Counted from the first letter of the stretch, positions 51,459 to 60,600 are shown. The stretch: 64,000 bases of DNA from Spongiactinospora sp. TRM90649 (GCF_029382225.1 NZ_JARLTC010000020.1:62001-126000), one strand, 5' to 3'. Made by a program: numbers and translations. The notes: generated by a model from the letters alone, not told the origin.

Positions 51459-52001
51459 CTACCCCCGCAGGATCGCCCTGGCCCTCAGCGCGAGACGGCG
51501 GGTGGCGTGGTCGGTCGGCTCGGGGATCTCGTCGATCGGGTACCAGCGCAGGTCGAGCGACTCGTCACTGATCACCGGCTCGATCCCGGCGGGGGCGACC
51601 GCGCCGTACTCGACGTCGAGGTGGAAACTGCTCGGGGGGTGACACCAGACCTCGTGGCGGTCCAGAGCGAGCGGGCCGGGCAGGAGCCGCAGCCCGGGCA
51701 GGCCGGACTCCTCGGTGGCCTCGCGCAGCGCGGCGTCGCCGAGCGTGGCGTCGCCGAGCTCGCAGTGGCCCCCCATCGGCAGCCACTTGCGGGCCTTGGG
51801 GTGCAGCGTGAGCAGCACGAGCTCGCCGTCGTGCGACAGGACCGCCGTGGTGGCGGTCAGGTGCGCCGGCGCGCAAGCGCGCCACATGGCGTCGTCGTGG
51901 GACTCCAGGTGGCGCAGGAACTCCTTGCGCAGCGACTCCTCCTCGTCGCTCGGCGCGACCCACGCGGAGAGCACGGCCCGCGCGTCGGCGTGGAGTGTCA
52001 C
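51459..52001 (-). CDS. NUDIX hydrolase
   Basis: 180 aa from GTG 52001, overlapping the upstream stop (GTGA). The Nudix box is GGHCELGDATLGDAALREATEESG (about 93-116; G-x5-E-x7-REATEE-x-G form, lengthened by one). N-terminal ~45 residues are helical. Substrate unknown: nucleoside diphosphate-X type. Confidence 0.87.
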   Translation of the reverse strand: MTLHADARAVLSAWVAPSDEEESLRKEFLRHLESHDDAMWRACAPAHLTATTAVLSHDGELVLLTLHPKARKWLPMGGHCELGDATLGDAALREATEESGLPGLRLLPGPLALDRHEVWCHPPSSFHLDVEYGAVAPAGIEPVISDESLDLRWYPIDEIPEPTDHATRRLALRARAILRG

Positions 52002-53311
52002 CGCTTGTCGTCCGGAGTGTCCTCGTCGCCGCTGGTGTCGCCGCTGGTGTCGCCGTCGGTCTTCTCCGTGGGCCCCTCGCCGGAGGCGTCCAGCAGGGAG
52101 AGGTCGAACCGTGCGCCCCCGCTCACGAAGGAGTCGGGATCGTCGAGGTCCTCGGCGTGCGGCAGCAGGTCGGGGTGACCCCACACGGCGTCGCGGCCGT
52201 CGAGCCCGCGAGCGGCCTCCAGCGCCTTCCACAGCGCGGCGGCCTCACGCAGGCGTCTCGGACGCAGTTCCAGACCCACCAGGGTGCCGAACGTGCGCTC
52301 CGCGGGCCCGCCGGAGGCTCTGCGCCGCCGTACCGTCTCGGCCAGCGCCGCCGCGGACGGCAGCTTGCCCTCGGCCGCCTTGTCGACGACGGTCGCGACC
52401 CAGCCCTCGACGAGCGCGAGCGTGGTCTCCAGCCGCGCCAGGGCGGCCTTCTGACGCTCGGTCTCCTCGGGCTTCAGCAGCGCGCCGCCGCTCAGCGCCT
52501 GCTGGAGCTGCTCGGGGTTGCTGACGTCGAGGCCGCGGAGCTGCTCTTCCAGCGCCGATGCGTCGAGCGTGATGCCCCTGGCGTACTCCTCGACCGCGCC
52601 GAGCAGGTGCGCCCGCAGCCAGGGCACGTGGTGGAACAGCCGCTGGTGGGCGGCCTCACGCAGCGCCAGGTAGAGGCGGATCTCGTCGGAGGGCAGCTCA
52701 AGGCCGTCACTGAAGGAGGCGATCCCGCCGGGCAGCAGCGCGGCGGTGCCGGACAGCGGCAGCCCGATGTCGGTGGAGCCGACCACCTCACGGGCGAGTG
52801 ACCCGAGGGCCTGCCCGATCTGGCTGCCGACCATCATGCCGCCCATCTGCTTCAGCATGCCCATCAGCGGACCGGCCATGGACTGCGCCTCAGCGGGCAG
52901 CCCGGCCGAGCCGAGGGTGCCGCCCATGGTCTCGACCATGCGCGCGGCGATCGGGTCGCAGAGCTTTCGCCAGACCGGAACGGTCTTTTCGATCCACTCG
53001 GATCGGCTCCACGCCGCCGGCGCGTCGACCCCGCTCGGCAGGGTGGTCGCCTCGTTGAGCCAGAGGTCGGCGAGGTTGAGCGCCTCCACGATCTGTCGGC
53101 GCTCACCCTCCATGACGCTCGGGTCACCTTCGGCGACTACGGCGTGTCGGGCTATGTTCTTGGCCATGTCCCAGTTGACTGGGCCTGAGCTCGGCGGTGC
53201 GGAGAGCATGTCGGCGAACTGGCGCATCGCCGCGGCGATCTGCTCCGGGTCACCGAACATGGCGAACGGGTTGTCGTTTGGGTCGTTTTCACGACCTGGC
53301 AGGTCAGTCAC
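51998..53311 (-). CDS. Zinc-dependent metalloprotease-like protein (TIGR03624/DUF2342)
   Basis: 437 aa from GTG 53311. Residues 1-60 include NPFAMFGDPEQIAAAMRQFADM. A Met/Gly-rich segment GPLMGMLKQMGGMMVGSQIGQALG and the motif ALREAAHQRLFHHVPWL (E-x2-H-x4-H) define the TIGR03624 family; it has no classic HExxH. The C-terminus is acidic and repetitive. A homologue sits in the same neighbourhood in mycobacteria (Rv3195). It is coupled to the NUDIX gene. Confidence 0.87.
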   Translation of the reverse strand: MTDLPGRENDPNDNPFAMFGDPEQIAAAMRQFADMLSAPPSSGPVNWDMAKNIARHAVVAEGDPSVMEGERRQIVEALNLADLWLNEATTLPSGVDAPAAWSRSEWIEKTVPVWRKLCDPIAARMVETMGGTLGSAGLPAEAQSMAGPLMGMLKQMGGMMVGSQIGQALGSLAREVVGSTDIGLPLSGTAALLPGGIASFSDGLELPSDEIRLYLALREAAHQRLFHHVPWLRAHLLGAVEEYARGITLDASALEEQLRGLDVSNPEQLQQALSGGALLKPEETERQKAALARLETTLALVEGWVATVVDKAAEGKLPSAAALAETVRRRRASGGPAERTFGTLVGLELRPRRLREAAALWKALEAARGLDGRDAVWGHPDLLPHAEDLDDPDSFVSGGARFDLSLLDASGEGPTEKTDGDTSGDTSGDEDTPDDKR

Positions 53312-53375
53312 CGGTCTACCTCATGCAGGATGGAGGAGTCCACAACCGCCACGTTATCCGTCGAGGGGCGGATCA

Positions 53376-54464
53376 GTGCAAAGTGAGGACCTGGTGCCTA
53401 CCTCGAAACGCCACCGGTCACCGGTCATAGCCGTCACCGGCGCGGCCGCCGGACTGGGCAGGGCATTCCTCGCCCACGTGGCCTCGTCTGCGGATTTCCG
53501 CAGGGTCGTGGCCATTGACGAACAGCGCGGCGATGTGTCAGATGTCACGTGGAGGGTGATCGACGTCCGGGATCCGCTTCTGGCGAACCGGCTCTCCGAC
53601 ATCGACGTCCTCGTCCACTTGGCCGCCGACTACGCCCTCGACGCCGACCCCGCCGAACGGCGCGCCTACAACCTGCGCGCGGCCCAGACCGTCTTGACGG
53701 CCAGCGCCGCCGCACGGGTGCGCCGGGTCGTCGTGGTGACCAGCGCGATGGTGTACGGCGCCGCCCCCGACAACCCCGTGCCCCTGCCGGAGGACTCCCC
53801 GGTGACCGCCGAACCCGACACCGGGATCGTCGGCGACTACCTGGAGATCGAGGCGCTGGTGCGCCGCTCCCTGCGCAGTCACCCCGGCCTGGAGGTGACC
53901 GTGGTACGGCCGGCGGCCGTGGTCGGCCCCGGCATCGACACCGTGGTCACCCGGCACTTCGAGGCCCCCCGGCTGCTCACCGTGAAGGGCTGCGCGCCGC
54001 GCTGGCAGTTCTGCCACATCGACGACCTGGTGACGGCTCTGGAACTGGCCGCGCTCGGCACGGTGAGCGGCACCCTCGCCGTGGGCTCGGACGGATGGCT
54101 GGAACAGGAGCAGGTCGAGGAGATCTCCGGCCTGCGCCGGTTCGAGCTGCCCGCCGGGCTCACCTTCGGCACCGCCCAGCGCCTGCACCGCCTCGGAGTG
54201 ACTCCCGCGCCCGCGACGGACCTGCATTACGTGGTCTACCCGTGGGTGGCCGACTGCACCTCCCTGCGCGCGGCCGGCTGGAAGCCCACGTGGACCAACG
54301 AGGCGGCTCTGGAACGGCTGCTGGAGCTGCGCGAGGGCAGACACGCCGTGGTCGGCCGCCGCCTGTCCGGCAAGGACGCCACGATCACCGCCGCGGGCGC
54401 GACCGTGGCCGTGATCGGCACGGCGGCGATCGTGCGCAGGGCCAGGCGCAGGAGACGGTTGTAG
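53376..54464 (+). CDS. NAD-dependent epimerase/dehydratase family protein
   Basis: 362 aa from GTG 53376, or 356 aa from GTG 53394. The nucleotide site is VIAVTGAAAGLGRAFLAHV; DVLVHLAADY, NLRAAQTVLTAS, VVVVTSAMVYGAAP and Y in GDYLEIEALVRR (Y-x3-E instead of YxxxK) follow extended-SDR order. Lys at the active site appears replaced, so dehydrogenase activity is doubtful. A basic C-terminal helix (ATVAVIGTAAIVRRARRRRRL) could touch the membrane. Confidence 0.82.
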   Translation: MQSEDLVPTSKRHRSPVIAVTGAAAGLGRAFLAHVASSADFRRVVAIDEQRGDVSDVTWRVIDVRDPLLANRLSDIDVLVHLAADYALDADPAERRAYNLRAAQTVLTASAAARVRRVVVVTSAMVYGAAPDNPVPLPEDSPVTAEPDTGIVGDYLEIEALVRRSLRSHPGLEVTVVRPAAVVGPGIDTVVTRHFEAPRLLTVKGCAPRWQFCHIDDLVTALELAALGTVSGTLAVGSDGWLEQEQVEEISGLRRFELPAGLTFGTAQRLHRLGVTPAPATDLHYVVYPWVADCTSLRAAGWKPTWTNEAALERLLELREGRHAVVGRRLSGKDATITAAGATVAVIGTAAIVRRARRRRRL

Positions 54465-54473
54465 GCTCAGGTC
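54462..54473 (+). promoter_or_regulatory. Leaderless promoter of moaE-like gene, overlapping upstream stop
   Basis: TAGGCT (54462-54467) lies six bases before GTG 54474. The TAG stop of the epimerase gene forms its first three bases. Confidence 0.5.
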
Positions 54474-54899
54474 GTGGAAGCCATCCGGTTGCTGGGTATT
54501 CGCGACGGCGCGTTGTCGGTCGACGAGGTACTGGCCGTCGTCGGCGATGTGACCGCCGGCGGCACCACGATCTTCGTCGGCACGGTCCGCGACCACGACC
54601 ACGGGAAACCCGTGGTCAAGCTTTCGTATTCGGCGCACCCGTCGGCGGAGGCCGAACTGCGGCGGGTCGCCGAGAAGGTCGCCGCCGATTTCCCGGTCAC
54701 CGCGCTGGCCGCGGTGCACCGGATCGGCGACCTCGCGCTCGGCGACACCGCCGTGATCGTGGCTGTGGCGTGCGCGCATCGCCAGGAGGCGTTCCTGGCG
54801 TCGCGCCGGCTGATCGACGATCTCAAGGGCGAGGTGCCGATCTGGAAGCATCAGGTGTTCGCCGACGGCACGACCGAGTGGGTCGGCGCCTGCGAATGA
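54474..54899 (+). CDS. moaE: MoaE-like molybdopterin synthase large subunit
   Basis: 141 aa. GGTTIFVGTVRDHDHGKPV is the MoaE dimer/active-site loop with Arg; VKLSYSAHPSAEAELRRVAE, AVHRIGDLALGDTAVIVAVACAHR and DLKGEVPIWKHQVF with the catalytic Lys follow. It joins MoaD thiocarboxylate sulfur to precursor Z to make molybdopterin. moaD is not adjacent. MoeZ elsewhere in the window could supply the sulfur. Confidence 0.9.
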   Translation: MEAIRLLGIRDGALSVDEVLAVVGDVTAGGTTIFVGTVRDHDHGKPVVKLSYSAHPSAEAELRRVAEKVAADFPVTALAAVHRIGDLALGDTAVIVAVACAHRQEAFLASRRLIDDLKGEVPIWKHQVFADGTTEWVGACE

Positions 54900-54916
54900 C
54901 GCGACGTTTCAGCGCA

Positions 54917-54928
54917 TAGGCTGCGTTC
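54917..54928 (+). promoter_or_regulatory. Leaderless promoter of PDZ/Lon gene
   Basis: TAGGCT (54917-54922), then six bases, then ATG 54929. The hexamer and spacing are the same as those before moaE. Confidence 0.5.
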
Positions 54929-55975
54929 ATGTCCCGACGCTCGCTGACCTTGATGGTGGCGGCCATGCTCACGCTGATGCTCGGCGTGGCGGGTGCCCTG
55001 CTGCCGGTGCCGTACGTGGTCCTAAGCCCGGGGCCCACTGAAGACACCATCGGCCAGGTCAAGGGCAAGCCGGTGATCTCGATCGACGGGCGCGAGACCT
55101 ACCCCACGACGGGCCGGCTCAGCCTGGTCACCGTGGCCTACCAGGGCGGGCCCGGCACCCGCATCGACCTGCTCACCGCGCTCCGCGGCTGGATCGATCC
55201 CACGATCGCCGTGGTGCCGGAGGAGACGATCTTCCCGAAGACCAGTACGGCCGAGCAGGTCGAGGAACAGAACGTCCAGGACATGACGAACTCCCAGGAC
55301 GACGCCACGGCCGCCGCCCTGACCCAGTTGAAGATCCCCTACTCGTCGGTCGTGGGGGTGCTGTCCACGGAGAAGGCCAAGCCCGCCGACGGCAAGCTGA
55401 AGCCCGGCGACGAGATCGTGAACGTGGACGACAAGCCCGCGGGCGACGTCGAGAAGGTCGCCGCGACGGTCCGGGCGCGCAAGCCCGGCGACGAGGTCGT
55501 GTTCTCCGTCAGCCGTGACGGCCAGAAGGTCTCGGTCCCGCTGACCACGGTCAAGGGCATCGACGGCAAGCCGATGGTCGGCGTGGTCATGCAGTCCAAG
55601 TTCAAGTTCCCGTTCAAGGTCTCGATCAACGTCGGCGACGTGGGCGGCCCCAGCGCCGGGCTGATGTTCTCCCTCGGCATCGTCGACAAGCTCACCCCCG
55701 GCCCGCTCACCGGCGGCAAGTCCATCGCCGGCACCGGCACGATCACTCCCGAGGGCCGTGTCGGCCCCATCGGGGGCATCTCGCAGAAGATGGTGGGCGC
55801 CCGCAAGACCGGCGCGACCGTCTTCCTCACCCCCGCCGAGAACTGCGGTGAGGCGGTGAAGGCCGTTCCGTCGGGTCTTCGGCTGGTGCGGGTGGAGACC
55901 CTCAAGAACGCGGTTGACGCGCTCGACATGCTGCGCACCGGGAACGGCACGCCGCCGCCCTGTTCGGCGAACTGA
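54929..55975 (+). CDS. Membrane-anchored PDZ-domain Lon-type (S16) protease
   Basis: 348 aa. One N-terminal helix (LMVAAMLTLMLGVAGALL) anchors an outside PDZ domain (VVGVLSTEKAKPADGKLKPGDEIVNVDDKPAG region) and a Lon proteolytic domain with Ser in GGPSAGLMFSL and Lys in KMVGARKTGA. It is the YlbL/Rv3194c type. The gene sits before UPF0182, as in mycobacteria. It probably degrades envelope proteins. Confidence 0.92.
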   Translation: MSRRSLTLMVAAMLTLMLGVAGALLPVPYVVLSPGPTEDTIGQVKGKPVISIDGRETYPTTGRLSLVTVAYQGGPGTRIDLLTALRGWIDPTIAVVPEETIFPKTSTAEQVEEQNVQDMTNSQDDATAAALTQLKIPYSSVVGVLSTEKAKPADGKLKPGDEIVNVDDKPAGDVEKVAATVRARKPGDEVVFSVSRDGQKVSVPLTTVKGIDGKPMVGVVMQSKFKFPFKVSINVGDVGGPSAGLMFSLGIVDKLTPGPLTGGKSIAGTGTITPEGRVGPIGGISQKMVGARKTGATVFLTPAENCGEAVKAVPSGLRLVRVETLKNAVDALDMLRTGNGTPPPCSAN

Positions 55976-56288
55976 GCGCCCAACCGGCGGATGCCCAGGA
56001 AACGGACGAAGTTTTTACGTTTTCCACAGGCCAGGCCAGGCAGGGTTGATCGCGCCCCGGTTTTCCACAGGAGCCGATTCCGGAACGCTAGCGCTCGGTC
56101 GCATGCCGTACGGTTTTTTGCGGGCCCCGCTTCGCGCTCGTCACGGGCACTCATGGCGAGGTCGGTGCGTTGGGCCATGTGGCGGGGCTCTGTGCCCGGA
56201 CCGTGCCCGAGCGGCACACCGCGCACACGGCCCCTCCGGTGTAGGTTGCCAGACACGGACCGTTGCATTTGACGACAAGGGGTTGGCC
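55976..56288. other. Intergenic region with two TTTTCCACAGG repeats
   Basis: Bases 56020-56028 and 56061-56069 read TTTTCCACA followed by GG; each is one mismatch from the DnaA box TTATCCACA. A lower-GC stretch around 56100-56120 may hold the promoter of the next gene. No gene seen. Confidence 0.45.
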
Positions 56289-59249
56289 TTGAGCTTCCGG
56301 ACCCCCGGAGCCGGCAGGGCGGTGCGCCTGCCCCGTCGGCCGCGCCTTCTGCTGCCCGTCGTGATCGCGATCGTCGCGATCGTGGCGGTGTTCTTCCTTT
56401 TCTCCGGTATTTACACCGACTTCCTGTGGTACGACTCCACGGGGTACACATCGGTGTTCTCCAACGTGTTGCTGACCCAGGTGCTGATGTTCGTGGTCGG
56501 CGCCCTGCTCATGGTGGGCGTCGTGGGCGGCAACATGATGCTGGCCTTCCGGATGCGCCCGATGTTCGGGCCGTCGATGTTCGGAGGGTCGAGCGGAGCC
56601 GACCGGTACCGCATGGCCGTCGATCCGCACCGCAAGCTGATCTTCCTGGTCGGCATGGCGGTGCTCGCGCTGTTCGCCGGATCGACGATGGCCGGGCAGT
56701 GGAAGACCTGGCTCCAGTACATCAACGGTGCGTCCTTCGGGCAGCGAGACCCGCAGTTCGGCATGGACGTCTCGTTCTTCATGTTCACCTTTCCGTTCCT
56801 GCGGATGGTGCTGACGTTCCTGTTCACCGCCGTGGTGATCTCCGCCGTGATGGCGGCGATCGTCCACTACCTGTACGGCGGCTTCCGCCTGCAGTCGCCG
56901 GGCGTGCACGCCTCCCGCGCGGCCCGCGCCCACCTGTCCGTGCTGGTCGGCATCTTCGTGCTGCTCAAGGCGGTCGCCTACTGGGTCGACCGCTACGGCC
57001 TGGTCTTCTCCGACCGCGGGTTCGTCCACGGCGCCTCCTACACCGACGTCAACGCGGTGCTTCCGGCCAAGACCATCCTGGCCATCATCGCGCTCATCTG
57101 CGCCGCGCTCTTCTTCGCGGGAGTGGTGCGCCAGGGCGGCATGCTGCCCGGCGTGGCCTTCGGCCTGCTCGTGCTCTCGGCGGTGCTGATCGGCGGGGTC
57201 TACCCGGCCCTGGTCGAGCAGTTCCAGGTCAGGCCCAACCAGCAGGCCCGCGAGGCGGAGTTCATCAAGCGCAACATCGAGGCCACCCGAACGGCCTACG
57301 GAGTCGATGACAGCGAGGTCATCGGCTACAACGCGCAGGGCGATCCGAGCAAGGTCGACTTCAACGCCGACTCCTCGATCTCCGGTGTCCGCCTGCTCGA
57401 CCCCAACCTGGTGTCCAAGACCTATCAGCAGCGCCAGCGCATCCGTGGCTTCTACGACTTCCCCGACCAGCTCGACGTCGATCGCTACCCCGACGCCTCC
57501 GGCAAGATCCGCGACACCGTCGTGGGCGTGCGAGAGCTGCTCGGGCCGCCGCCGGAGCAGGACAACTGGATCAACCGGCACCTCGTCTACACCCACGGCT
57601 ACGGCCTGGTCGCCGCGCCCGGCAACGAGGTCGACTCCGAGGGCCTGCCCGCCTTCGAGGCCAAGGACATGCCGGTGACCGGCCCGCTGGTCGACCGCAC
57701 CGGGCTCAAGGAACCCCGGATCTACTTCGGTGAGAGCTCCGACACCGAATACGTGATCGCCGGTGGCGACCCGTCGAAGAACCGGCAGGAGCTCGACTAC
57801 CCGGAGAGCGGCGGCACCGGCCAGGAGAACACCACCTACCAGGGCAAGGGTGGTGTCCCGATCGGGTCGTTCTTCAACCGGATGCTCTACGCCGCGAAGT
57901 ACAGCGAGATCAACATGCTGCTCTCCGGCGACATCAACGACAAGTCGCAGATCCTCTACGTCCGCAACCCGCGTGAGCGCATCGCCAAGGTCGCGCCCTT
58001 CCTCCAGATGGACGCGAACGCCTACCCGGCGGTCGTCGACGGACGCGTCCAGTGGATCGTCGACGCCTACACCCTCTCCAACGACTATCCCTACTCCCAG
58101 AGCCGCAGCTTCGGCGACATGGTGCGCGACACCGCCACCAACACCGGGGCCATCGCCCAGCAGCCGCGCGACCAGATCAACTACATGCGCAACTCGGTGA
58201 AGGCCACCGTCGACGCCTACGACGGCACGGTCAACCTCTACGCCTGGGACTCGAATGACCCGCTGCTGAAGACCTGGAGCCGGACCTTCCCCGGCATCCT
58301 CAAGCCGGTCAGCGCGATGAGCAAGGACCTGACCTCGCACCTGCGCTACCCGGAAGACCTCTTCAAGGTGCAGCGCGACGTTCTGGCCCGCTACCACATC
58401 GAGGACGCCGGGGCCTTCTACGGCGGCCAGGACTTCTGGAACGTCCCCAACGACCCGTCCCTGCGCGAGGGCGACGTCAAGCAGCCGCCGTACTACCTGT
58501 CGGTCAAGATGCCCGGCACCCAGGCGTCGTCCTTCTCGCTGACGACCACGTTCGTGCCCCGCCAGGGGCCCAACCTGGCGGCCTTCATGGCCGTGGACGC
58601 GACGGCCGGTCGGGGGTACGGCAAGCTGCGGATCCTGCGCATGCCGTCCAACACGACCATCCCCGGTCCCGGACAGGTGCAGAACAACTTCACCAACAAG
58701 TTCTCCGGCGAGCTCAACCTGCTCGGCCTGGGCAACGCGCAGATCCGCTACGGCAACCTGCTCACCCTGCCCTTCGCCGACGGCCTGGTCTACATCGAGC
58801 CCGTCTACGTCCAGACCGCGGCCGCGTCCGGCCAGGAGCCGTACCCGATCCTGCGGCGCGTCCTGGTCTCCTACGGCAACAAGGTCGGCTCGCACGACAC
58901 CCTCGAAGGCGCCCTTGAACAGGTCTTCGAAGGCGCCAACCTGCAGAAGCCGAACAATCAGCAGCAGCAGCCCGCGGAGACCAGCAAGACGGGCCAGCTC
59001 AACTCCGCCATCGACGAGGCCCGCAAGGCCTACGACGACGCGCGGAAGGCCCTGTCCGCCAACCCGCCCAACTGGGTGGAGTACGGAGCGGCCCAGCAGC
59101 GTCTCCAGGACGCCCTGAACCGCCTCCAGTCGGCCCGTCCCGCGGACGTCGCCCCCACGCCGGCTCCGAGCCCCACGGGCTCATCGGCCCCGACTCCCGC
59201 GCCGACACCGACCACGACCAGCACCACATCCGCCGCGCCCAGCTCCTGA
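56289..59249 (+). CDS. UPF0182 family large membrane protein
   Basis: 986 aa from TTG 56289, with AAGGGG seven bases upstream; longer frames start inside the Lon gene. About seven membrane helices in the first ~330 residues (e.g. LLLPVVIAIVAIVAVFFLF, VLMFVVGALLMVGVVGGN) are followed by a ~570-residue outside domain with YRPNQ-like QFQVRPNQQAREAEFI, FYDFPDQLDVDRY and YAAKYSEINMLLSGDI. A Pro/Thr/Ser-rich tail ends the protein. Conserved in actinobacteria (Rv3193c) with no known function. Confidence 0.93.
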   Translation: MSFRTPGAGRAVRLPRRPRLLLPVVIAIVAIVAVFFLFSGIYTDFLWYDSTGYTSVFSNVLLTQVLMFVVGALLMVGVVGGNMMLAFRMRPMFGPSMFGGSSGADRYRMAVDPHRKLIFLVGMAVLALFAGSTMAGQWKTWLQYINGASFGQRDPQFGMDVSFFMFTFPFLRMVLTFLFTAVVISAVMAAIVHYLYGGFRLQSPGVHASRAARAHLSVLVGIFVLLKAVAYWVDRYGLVFSDRGFVHGASYTDVNAVLPAKTILAIIALICAALFFAGVVRQGGMLPGVAFGLLVLSAVLIGGVYPALVEQFQVRPNQQAREAEFIKRNIEATRTAYGVDDSEVIGYNAQGDPSKVDFNADSSISGVRLLDPNLVSKTYQQRQRIRGFYDFPDQLDVDRYPDASGKIRDTVVGVRELLGPPPEQDNWINRHLVYTHGYGLVAAPGNEVDSEGLPAFEAKDMPVTGPLVDRTGLKEPRIYFGESSDTEYVIAGGDPSKNRQELDYPESGGTGQENTTYQGKGGVPIGSFFNRMLYAAKYSEINMLLSGDINDKSQILYVRNPRERIAKVAPFLQMDANAYPAVVDGRVQWIVDAYTLSNDYPYSQSRSFGDMVRDTATNTGAIAQQPRDQINYMRNSVKATVDAYDGTVNLYAWDSNDPLLKTWSRTFPGILKPVSAMSKDLTSHLRYPEDLFKVQRDVLARYHIEDAGAFYGGQDFWNVPNDPSLREGDVKQPPYYLSVKMPGTQASSFSLTTTFVPRQGPNLAAFMAVDATAGRGYGKLRILRMPSNTTIPGPGQVQNNFTNKFSGELNLLGLGNAQIRYGNLLTLPFADGLVYIEPVYVQTAAASGQEPYPILRRVLVSYGNKVGSHDTLEGALEQVFEGANLQKPNNQQQQPAETSKTGQLNSAIDEARKAYDDARKALSANPPNWVEYGAAQQRLQDALNRLQSARPADVAPTPAPSPTGSSAPTPAPTPTTTSTTSAAPSS

Positions 59250-59259
59250 GCCAACTGAT

Positions 59260-59294
59260 TTGCGTCCACCCCAAGTCCCGGATAGTCTTTAGAC
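59260..59294 (+). promoter_or_regulatory. Promoter of tRNA-fMet gene
   Basis: TTGCGT (59260-59265), 17-base spacer, TAGTCT (59283-59288). This is a good sigma-A match 42 bases before the tRNA. Confidence 0.65.
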
Positions 59295-59330
59295 ACAACG
59301 CAACGCGGAGTGAAAAACACCGCAGCGGGA

Positions 59331-59407
59331 CGCGGGGTGGAGCAGTTCGGTAGCTCGCTGGGCTCATAACCCAGAGGTCGCAGGTTCAAATCCTGCCCCC
59401 GCTACCA
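59331..59407 (+). tRNA. Initiator tRNA-fMet (CAT)
   Basis: 77 bases with CCA encoded. The acceptor stem CGCGGGG pairs with CCCCGCT except position 1-72 (C with T), the mispair expected in initiator tRNA. The anticodon stem has three G-C pairs (GGG/CCC) around CTCATAA, with CAT at 59365-59367. The T-loop reads GGTTCAAATCC. It is a single gene, with its own promoter and terminator. Confidence 0.97.
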
Positions 59408-59412
59408 GAGGA

Positions 59413-59450
59413 AACGCCCTCCGGGATTATCCCGGAGGGCGTTTTCGTTT
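59413..59450 (+). terminator. Intrinsic terminator of tRNA-fMet
   Basis: AACGCCCTCCGGGA and TCCCGGAGGGCGTT form a perfect 14-bp stem with loop TTA, followed by TTCGTTTG. Confidence 0.92.
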
Positions 59451-59505
59451 GTTCGGTAACCGAAATGGCTACACGGCGGCCTGTAATCAGGCCGCCGGTA
59501 GCCGA

Positions 59506-59955
59506 TCAGTTCCCGGTCGCCGGCTCCAGCACGAAGACCGGGATCACCCGATCGGTCTTCTCCTGGTATTCGGCATACGGCGGAAACGCGGCGACCGCGC
59601 GCTGCCACCACGCCGCCCGCTCGTCTCCGGTGATCTCACGGGCGGTCATGTCCTGGCGTACCGGCCCGTCCTGGAGTTCCACGTGCGGATCGGCCTTGAG
59701 GTTGAAGTACCAGACCGGGTGGCTCGGGAAGCCGCCCTTCGAGGCCACGGCCGCGTAGCGCCCCTCGTGCTCCACGCGCATCAGCGGGACCTTCCGGAGC
59801 TTGCCGCTCTTCGCCCCGCGCGTCGTGACGATGACGACGGGCATTCCCGTGTCCCAGAGCGTCGTCCCCTGCGTGCCGCCCGAGGTCTCGTAGAGCTCGA
59901 CCTGCTCGCGCACCCACTGTGCCGGACTCGCCTCGTACTCGCCCTCAAGAGGCAT
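59506..59955 (-). CDS. Deazaflavin (F420)-dependent nitroreductase family protein
   Basis: 149 aa from ATG 59955, nine bases after AAGGG; ATG 59964 is less well placed. Start [20 protein letters not shown], then [53 protein letters not shown], is the split-barrel F420-binding pattern of Ddn-like proteins (key residues: GxKSGKxR, VASKGG). It probably reduces quinones or nitro compounds with F420H2. Same strand as the RidA gene, 114 bases apart. Confidence 0.88.
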   Translation of the reverse strand: MPLEGEYEASPAQWVREQVELYETSGGTQGTTLWDTGMPVVIVTTRGAKSGKLRKVPLMRVEHEGRYAAVASKGGFPSHPVWYFNLKADPHVELQDGPVRQDMTAREITGDERAAWWQRAVAAFPPYAEYQEKTDRVIPVFVLEPATGN

Positions 59956-60069
59956 CGCGTCCATCCCTTCGCCGCCTACGGATCATGCCGCGTAGCTCAA
60001 CACCGCCACCGCGCGGATTCATCCTCACCGAAGGCCGACATGACGACACCGGCGACCTTCCCGGCGGCG

Positions 60070-60471
60070 TCACGCGACGGCGGTCCCCTCAAGCTCGACC
60101 ATCAGGCCGGGGAGCGCCAGCCGCGTCACGCCGAGCATCGTGGTGGCCGGCGCCACCCCGGCCGCGCCCAGCCGCGACGCCAGCACGCCGTAGTGCTCGA
60201 AGAGCCGATCGACGTCGGTGGTGTAGACGTTGAGCCGGACGAGGTTCGCGAGCGACATGCCGCCCTCGCCGAGCACGGCCTCCAGGTTGTCGAGGCTCAG
60301 CGCCAGTTGCGCCGCCATGTCGTCGGCATGCAGGGGCTTGCCGTCACCGCTCATCGCGGTCTGCCCGGCGCAGTACAGGGTCCGGGTGTGCCCGGAGACG
60401 ATCTCACCCTGGTTGTAGCCCAGCTCCATCGACCACGGCCACGGGTTGACCGCGGTTCGCTGCACTGTCAT
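60070..60471 (-). CDS. RidA family protein (YjgF/YER057c/UK114)
   Basis: 133 aa from ATG 60471. Trimeric chorismate-mutase-like fold: VSGHTRTLYCAGQTAMSGDGKPL, QLALSLDNLEAVLGEGGMSLANLVRLNVYTTDVD, and the last strand PATTMLGVTRLALPGLMVELEGTAVA. The catalytic Arg of RidA (usually R105 in the RxxV motif) is not in its place: the segment reads TTMLGVTRLALPG, with Arg eight residues before the C-terminal Glu. It may belong to Rid5-7 rather than archetypal RidA. Divergent from the WYL regulator. Confidence 0.87.
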   Translation of the reverse strand: MTVQRTAVNPWPWSMELGYNQGEIVSGHTRTLYCAGQTAMSGDGKPLHADDMAAQLALSLDNLEAVLGEGGMSLANLVRLNVYTTDVDRLFEHYGVLASRLGAAGVAPATTMLGVTRLALPGLMVELEGTAVA

Positions 60472-60561
60472 ATCGGCTCCATTCGGTTCGTCGGAATCAC
60501 GTGCGTCCATCGGCCCGGTGGCCACCGGCTCCTTGGACGCGGTTCTAGCCTCCCGGCAAAT

Positions 60562-60580
60562 CACGACATCCTGTGTCGTG
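60562..60580. promoter_or_regulatory. Perfect inverted repeat, operator candidate for WYL regulator
   Basis: CACGACA (60562-60568) and TGTCGTG (60574-60580) flank TCCTG, 20 bases before the regulator start and between divergent genes. TAGCGT (60589-60594), six bases before ATG 60601, is a leaderless -10. Confidence 0.6.
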
Positions 60581-60600
60581 TATTCAAGTAGCGTTTTCGT

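Noticed and set aside
55914-56288. Longer N-terminus for UPF0182 from 55914
   Set aside because: It would start inside the Lon gene and translate the intergenic region; TTG 56289 has a ribosome binding site and the usual membrane start.
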